Part shown: piece by piece, positions 6,280-9,588 of the stretch | How the letters are laid out: each line of letters starts with the position of its first letter | Numbering within the stretch: the stretch's first letter is position 1 | From: an uncultured Gemella sp. | Lineage (GTDB): Bacteria; Bacillota; Bacilli; Staphylococcales; Gemellaceae | Length of the DNA: 9,588 bases | Direction: 5' to 3' | Assembly: GCA_938038035.1 (NCBI GenBank) | Contig: CALHQV010000232.1 | Span: forward strand, 1 to 9,588 | Program-made: the position numbers and the translations under genes | Notes under the pieces: generated by a model | What the model saw: the letters and a program-made list of their open reading frames with translations, nothing else | Databases searched by the model: none | Told to the model about the DNA's origin: nothing

Positions 6280-8463
6280 ATGCAAAATAATAATTTATAT
6301 TCATATACAAAAGCGAAAGTAGAAAGTTTAACAAAAAATTTACTAGTTATAAAAAGGGATGGACGAGTAGTAAAGTTTGATGCTGAGAAAATTTATAAAG
6401 CAATAGAAAAGGCTGTTCATTCTGTCTTTGGCAAGAACCATAGCGTTAATATTAATGGTATTGTGGATAATGTTATTTTGGAGATTGCTAATAGATTTAA
6501 AGGGGATATAAAAATCTATGAACTTCAAAATATTGTTGAGCATACACTTCTTACTCTAGGGGAAGAGGCGATTTATGAAGAGTACGTTGGCTATAGAAGT
6601 ATGCGTGATATTGAGCGTGAACGTAGTCTTGACATAAATATAGCGATAGAGAAATTGGTTAATCGTGACGAGAATGTGGTAAACGAAAATGCTAATAAAG
6701 ATAGTTTAGTATTTAATACACATCGTGATCTAACTAGTGGTATTGTAGCTAAAGCAATAGGGCTTAAAATGTTACCAAAACATGTTGCTAATGCACATCA
6801 AAAAGGAGAAATTCACTATCATGACTTAGACTACTCACCTTATCAACCTTTGACAAACTGCTGTTTAATTGACTTTAAAGAGATGCTAACAAAAGGTTTT
6901 AAAATTGGGAATGCAGATGTAGATAGTCCGAAGAGTATTCAAACAGCAACTGCACAAATGGCTCAAATTATCGCTAATGTGGCTTCAAGTCAGTATGGTG
7001 GATGCAGTGCTGATAGAATTGACGAAGTTCTTGCACCGTTTGCACAATTGAATTACGAAAAGAACTTAAAAATGGCTCAAGAGTGGATTGATGATAGGGA
7101 AAAACAAAAAGAATTTGCTGATAAGAAAACTAAAAAAGATATTTTTGATGCAATGCAATCTCTAGAGTATGAAATTAATACTTTATACTCGTCTCAAGGA
7201 CAAACACCATTTACATCTCTAGGGTTCGGTTTAGGTGAAGGATACTTTGAAAAAGAGATTCAAAAAGCTATTCTTAAGGTGAGAATTGAAGGGTTAGGGA
7301 AAGAGAAAAGAACGGCTATTTTTCCTAAATTGATTTTTGTTATTAAAGATGGTCTGAATTTAAAACCAACAGATCCTAACTATGATGTTAAACAACTTGC
7401 GTTATCATGTGCAACTCAAAGAATGTACCCAGATGTACTTATGTATGATACGATTACGAAGATTACTGGTAGTTGTAAGACTCCGATGGGATGTAGATCA
7501 TTTTTACCTGCATGGAGAAATGAACAAGGTGAACTTGTCGAAAGTGGGCGTATGAATCTAGGGGTGGTAACATTAAATCTTCCTAGAGTAGCTCTAGAAT
7601 CAAAAGGAGATAAAGAAGAGTTTTGGAACATCTTTAAAGAGAGATTAGAAATTTGTAAAGATGCACTAGATTACAGAGCAAAACGTTGTGGGGAGGCTAA
7701 GCCTCAAAATGCACCTATTCTTTATATGCATGGAGCTTTCGGTAAACGACTTAAACCTGAAGATAGGGTAAAACAATTATTTGATAATAAACGTTCTACA
7801 TTATCATTGGGGTATATAGGCTTATATGAAGTGGCAAGTGTCTTTTATGGAGGAGAATGGGAGAAAAATCCTGAGGCGAAAGAGTTCACTTTAGATATTA
7901 TGCGTTATATGAAGGAATGTGTGGATAAATGGACAGAAGAAGGGGATTACTGGTATAGTATTTACTCAACGCCTAGTGAATCGCTAACTGATAGGTTCTG
8001 CCGTATGGATACTGAGAAGTTTGGTATTGTAGAAAATATAACGGATAAAGAATACTACACGAACTCATATCACTATGATGTAAGGAAAAATCCAACGCCT
8101 TTTGAGAAGTTAGAGTTTGAAAAGGATTATCCATATTATGCAAGCGGTGGATTCATTCATTATTGTGAATATCCGGTATTAAAACAAAATCCAAAAGCAT
8201 TAGAAGCGGTATGGGACTTTGCTTATGATAAGGTAGGATATTTAGGAACAAATACACCGATTGACCGTTGTTATAAATGCGGATATGAGGGTGAATTTGA
8301 ACCTACTAAAAAAGGATTTAAATGTCCAGAATGTGGCAATAGAGATCCAAAAAGCTGTGATGTTGTTAAGAGAACATGTGGTTATTTAGGAAATCCTCAA
8401 GCACGTCCTATGATCAAAGGTCGTCATAAAGAAATTGTAGCAAGGGTAAAACATTTAAAATAA
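6280..8463 (+). CDS. nrdD: Anaerobic (class III) ribonucleoside-triphosphate reductase, catalytic subunit
   Basis: NrdD reduces ribonucleoside triphosphates to dNTPs without oxygen, using a glycyl radical and, in this family, formate or a thioredoxin-like donor. The protein has 727 residues, near the usual length. Residues about 20-108 form an ATP-cone (LLVIKRDGRVVKFDAEKIYK), the allosteric nucleotide site. LTNCCLIDF at 191-199 carries the active-site cysteine pair, and KTPMGCRSFLPAW at 400-412 is also conserved. C664-x2-C667 and C682-x2-C685 form the zinc site. RTCGYLG (698-704) carries the radical glycine G701, with 26 residues after it. The start at 6280 is preferred because GAGGGA (6270-6275) lies just upstream; the in-frame ATG at 6268 overlaps that site and has no Shine-Dalgarno of its own. 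Oddly, nrdG, the radical-SAM activase needed to make the glycyl radical and usually the next gene, is absent: a terminator follows instead. Confidence 0.96.
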   Translation: MQNNNLYSYTKAKVESLTKNLLVIKRDGRVVKFDAEKIYKAIEKAVHSVFGKNHSVNINGIVDNVILEIANRFKGDIKIYELQNIVEHTLLTLGEEAIYEEYVGYRSMRDIERERSLDINIAIEKLVNRDENVVNENANKDSLVFNTHRDLTSGIVAKAIGLKMLPKHVANAHQKGEIHYHDLDYSPYQPLTNCCLIDFKEMLTKGFKIGNADVDSPKSIQTATAQMAQIIANVASSQYGGCSADRIDEVLAPFAQLNYEKNLKMAQEWIDDREKQKEFADKKTKKDIFDAMQSLEYEINTLYSSQGQTPFTSLGFGLGEGYFEKEIQKAILKVRIEGLGKEKRTAIFPKLIFVIKDGLNLKPTDPNYDVKQLALSCATQRMYPDVLMYDTITKITGSCKTPMGCRSFLPAWRNEQGELVESGRMNLGVVTLNLPRVALESKGDKEEFWNIFKERLEICKDALDYRAKRCGEAKPQNAPILYMHGAFGKRLKPEDRVKQLFDNKRSTLSLGYIGLYEVASVFYGGEWEKNPEAKEFTLDIMRYMKECVDKWTEEGDYWYSIYSTPSESLTDRFCRMDTEKFGIVENITDKEYYTNSYHYDVRKNPTPFEKLEFEKDYPYYASGGFIHYCEYPVLKQNPKALEAVWDFAYDKVGYLGTNTPIDRCYKCGYEGEFEPTKKGFKCPECGNRDPKSCDVVKRTCGYLGNPQARPMIKGRHKEIVARVKHLK

Positions 8464-8481
8464 AAATTATTTTTAATAGGG

Positions 8482-8527
8482 AGTGACATTCAATGAAATA
8501 TTTTTGAATGTTACTTCTTTACTTTTT
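8482..8527 (+). terminator. Rho-independent terminator after nrdD
   Basis: AGTGACATTCAA (8482-8493) pairs with TTGAATGTTACT (8504-8515), 12 pairs with one G-U wobble and a 10-nt loop. A T-rich tail runs to 8527. It shows that nrdD is transcribed alone or as the last gene of its unit. Confidence 0.8.
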
Positions 8528-8580
8528 TAATATGATTAGCATAAAAACTTAATCTATAGGAACAAAAAACCTTTAAATCC

Positions 8581-8609
8581 TTTACATTATTCGATTTTTT
8601 TGATAAAAT
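8581..8609 (+). promoter_or_regulatory. Sigma-A type promoter of the repeat-protein gene
   Basis: TTTACA (8581-8586) and TAAAAT (8604-8609) are separated by 17 bp, with an extended -10 TGA directly before TAAAAT (8601-8603). Transcription would start near 8616, giving a leader of about 26 nt that carries a full AGGAGG Shine-Dalgarno (8627-8632). Promoter and ribosome binding site both look strong, so the gene is probably well expressed. Confidence 0.7.
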
Positions 8610-8641
8610 CATACTGATAAGAAATTAGGAGGAATTCAAAC

Positions 8642-9355
8642 ATGGGTAAAATTTTTAAAGGTGCTTTATTAGGAGCGGTGAGTGCATTAGGAGCTTATTA
8701 TTATAGAAATCCTAAGGAGTTAGAAAAACATAAAGAATTACTGAAAGAAAATACTAAAACTGGTATTGAAAAATTAACAGCAATTATTAATGAAAAAACT
8801 CAAGAATTAGAAGCGAGAACACAAGAAGAACAAGATCTTGCCAAAGAAAAATTAGAAGAATTAACTGCAACTGCAGAATTTGAAAAAGTAGAAGAAAACT
8901 TCGTAGAATTAGGAGCAAAAGCTGAAGAGGTTAAGGAAGAGGTTGTTGCTGAAGTAACTGAAAAAGTAGAAGATGTGAAAGAAGCTGCAGAACCTGTAGT
9001 AGAAAAAGCACAAGAAGTAGCAACTCCAGTTGTAGAAAAAGCACAAGAAGTAGCGGCGCCAGCTGTAGAAAAAGCAGAAGAAGTGGTTGAAGAAGTAAAA
9101 GAAACTCTTGCACCAGCAGCAGAACCTACTTTCACAAAAGTAGAAGAGGTTGCAGAGAGTGCAAAAGAAACAGTTGTAGATCACTATGAAGAAAAAGTGG
9201 AACCTACATTTGAAGAAATTCATGAAGCGGTAGCTCCAGTAATTGAGAAAGCGGAAGAAGCTAAAGAAGAGGCAGAAGAAGTTATAGAAGAAAAACCAAA
9301 AACAACTCTAGATTCTATCGTATCTTTATTCGCTTCAAAAGAAGGAAAAAAATAA
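8642..9355 (+). CDS. Acidic 11-residue-repeat protein with short N-terminal hydrophobic segment (YtxH/apolipoprotein-like)
   Basis: I do not recognise a specific family. The 237 residues are dominated by Ala, Glu, Val and Lys. Residues 7-21 (GALLGAVSALGAYYY) are a short Gly/Ala-rich hydrophobic stretch followed by Arg-Asn-Pro, as in YtxH-type general stress proteins, and could anchor or embed the protein in the membrane with the rest facing the cytoplasm. No cleavage site or sorting signal is seen. The rest is predicted helix, probably amphipathic or coiled coil, with three consecutive 11-residue repeats at 118-150 of the form P-V-V-E-K-A-Q-E-V-A-x. EPTF motifs recur with P162 and P188. The C-terminus (221-237) is a short amphipathic end rich in Lys. 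Eleven-residue helical repeats occur in LEA proteins, apolipoproteins and synucleins, which bind membranes or protect cells from desiccation; such a role here is inference. AGGAGGA ends 8 nt before the ATG. The gene is monocistronic between two terminators. Confidence 0.8.
   Translation: MGKIFKGALLGAVSALGAYYYRNPKELEKHKELLKENTKTGIEKLTAIINEKTQELEARTQEEQDLAKEKLEELTATAEFEKVEENFVELGAKAEEVKEEVVAEVTEKVEDVKEAAEPVVEKAQEVATPVVEKAQEVAAPAVEKAEEVVEEVKETLAPAAEPTFTKVEEVAESAKETVVDHYEEKVEPTFEEIHEAVAPVIEKAEEAKEEAEEVIEEKPKTTLDSIVSLFASKEGKK
8993..9091 (+). repeat. Three tandem 33-bp (11-codon) repeats
   Basis: Units start at 8993, 9026 and 9059. Units 1 and 2 share GTAGAAAAAGCACAAGAAGT exactly. Unit 3 shares GTAGAAAAAGCA and then diverges. 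The near-identity at DNA level, beyond what the protein repeat requires, points to recent tandem duplication. Each unit begins with a proline codon. Confidence 0.85.
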
Positions 9356-9371
9356 TATTGTAAATATTGAG

Positions 9372-9411
9372 AACGAGGTATGAGAAAAAAATTCTCATCC
9401 TCGTTTTTTTT
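9372..9411 (+). terminator. Rho-independent terminator of the repeat-protein gene
   Basis: AACGAGG-T-ATGAGAA (9372-9386) pairs with TTCTCATCCTCGTT (9392-9405): 14 pairs with one bulged T and a 5-nt A-rich loop. Eight T residues (9404-9411) close it. It begins 16 bp after the stop codon. Confidence 0.92.
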
Positions 9412-9481
9412 AATAGAAATTTGAATCAAAATTAGAAGTTTGAGATAGCATTTTTTGTTTAGTCTGAATTTGCTGAATAAT

Positions 9482-9526
9482 AAAAAACTAGGTAACTATT
9501 TGTAGCTTACCTAGTTTCTCGTTTTT
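9482..9526 (-). terminator. Terminator of the minus-strand gene at the right edge
   Basis: AAACTAGGTAA (9485-9495) and TTACCTAGTTT (9507-9517) pair perfectly over 11 bp. An inner CTA/TAG extension closes a TTTG loop, with one bulged C. The A-run at 9482-9487 gives a T-run on the minus strand directly after the stem, so it suits the minus-strand gene ending at 9525. A weaker T-run on the plus strand (9522-9526) may make it bidirectional. Confidence 0.85.
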
Positions 9527-9587
9527 ATAGTCTATCAGCGATTGCTTTTCTAATTTCTTCGAATTCAGAAGGCTCAACTTTTTGAGG
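9525..9587 (-). CDS. Unidentified gene, last 20 codons only (cut by the window edge)
   Basis: On the minus strand an open frame enters from the right edge and ends at TAA (9527-9525). It reads PQKVEPSEFEEIRKAIADRL, a plausible soluble helical C-terminus. A well-formed minus-strand terminator follows 8 bp after the stop, which is the main support for a real gene. I cannot assign a family from 20 residues. It converges on the repeat-protein gene. Confidence 0.6.
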   Translation of the reverse strand, partial: PQKVEPSEFEEIRKAIADRL

Positions 9588-9588
9588 T

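Noticed and set aside
8494..8508. Small ORF or nrdG start after nrdD (ATG at 8494 behind GGGAG)
   Set aside because: It stops after four codons and lies in the loop of the nrdD terminator.
8993..9091. CRISPR-like array from the 33-bp periodicity
   Set aside because: There are no unique spacers between units. The period equals 11 codons inside an open coding frame.
8800..9429. Several minus-strand open frames under the repeat-protein gene, rich in Ser/Phe/Cys or Leu
   Set aside because: They arise from the repetitive GAA/GTA/GCA codons of the plus-strand gene, lack ribosome binding sites and have implausible compositions.

Overview
The window is AT-rich DNA from a low-GC Gram-positive bacterium. 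It has strong AGGAGG-type ribosome binding sites, short monocistronic units closed by perfect hairpin-plus-T-run terminators, and a Bacilli-type small alarmone synthetase. The genes point to anaerobic amino-acid metabolism: a selenium-dependent glycine reductase and an oxygen-sensitive class III ribonucleotide reductase. I cannot name the species from sequence alone.

Bases 1-3553 are the 3' end of a glycine reductase operon in the usual order grdB-grdC-grdD. grdB is cut by the window edge. It carries an in-frame TGA at 453-455 that must be read as selenocysteine, followed at once by a SECIS-type hairpin, so conventional gene calling splits it into two false ORFs. GrdB (with upstream GrdE and GrdA, outside the window) removes the amino group from glycine and passes a carboxymethyl-selenoether. 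GrdC and GrdD form protein C, which releases the product as acetyl phosphate. The grdB-grdC junction is unusual: the Shine-Dalgarno lies upstream of an 11-bp hairpin that separates it from the grdC start codon. The operon ends at a strong terminator.

Bases 3554-5183 hold an APC/CAT-family amino-acid permease with its own clear promoter and a leader hairpin. It may feed amino acids to the neighbouring pathway. A bidirectional terminator separates it from a convergent RelP-type (p)ppGpp synthetase on the minus strand (5182-5874).

Bases 5875-6279 are a 400-bp divergent intergenic region. It holds two possible nrdD promoters, a direct repeat with 10-bp period, and a two-block hairpin resembling an attenuator or sRNA terminator. 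nrdD (6280-8463) encodes anaerobic ribonucleoside-triphosphate reductase with all key residues, but the activase gene nrdG does not follow it.

Bases 8642-9355 encode an acidic, Ala/Glu/Val/Lys-rich protein with a short N-terminal hydrophobic segment and exact 11-residue repeats of the amphipathic-helix kind. The window ends in the C-terminus of an unidentified minus-strand gene. Nothing here is a wholly unknown system. The features most worth a second look are the recoded grdB, the structured grdC start, the nrdD leader and the 11-residue repeat protein.
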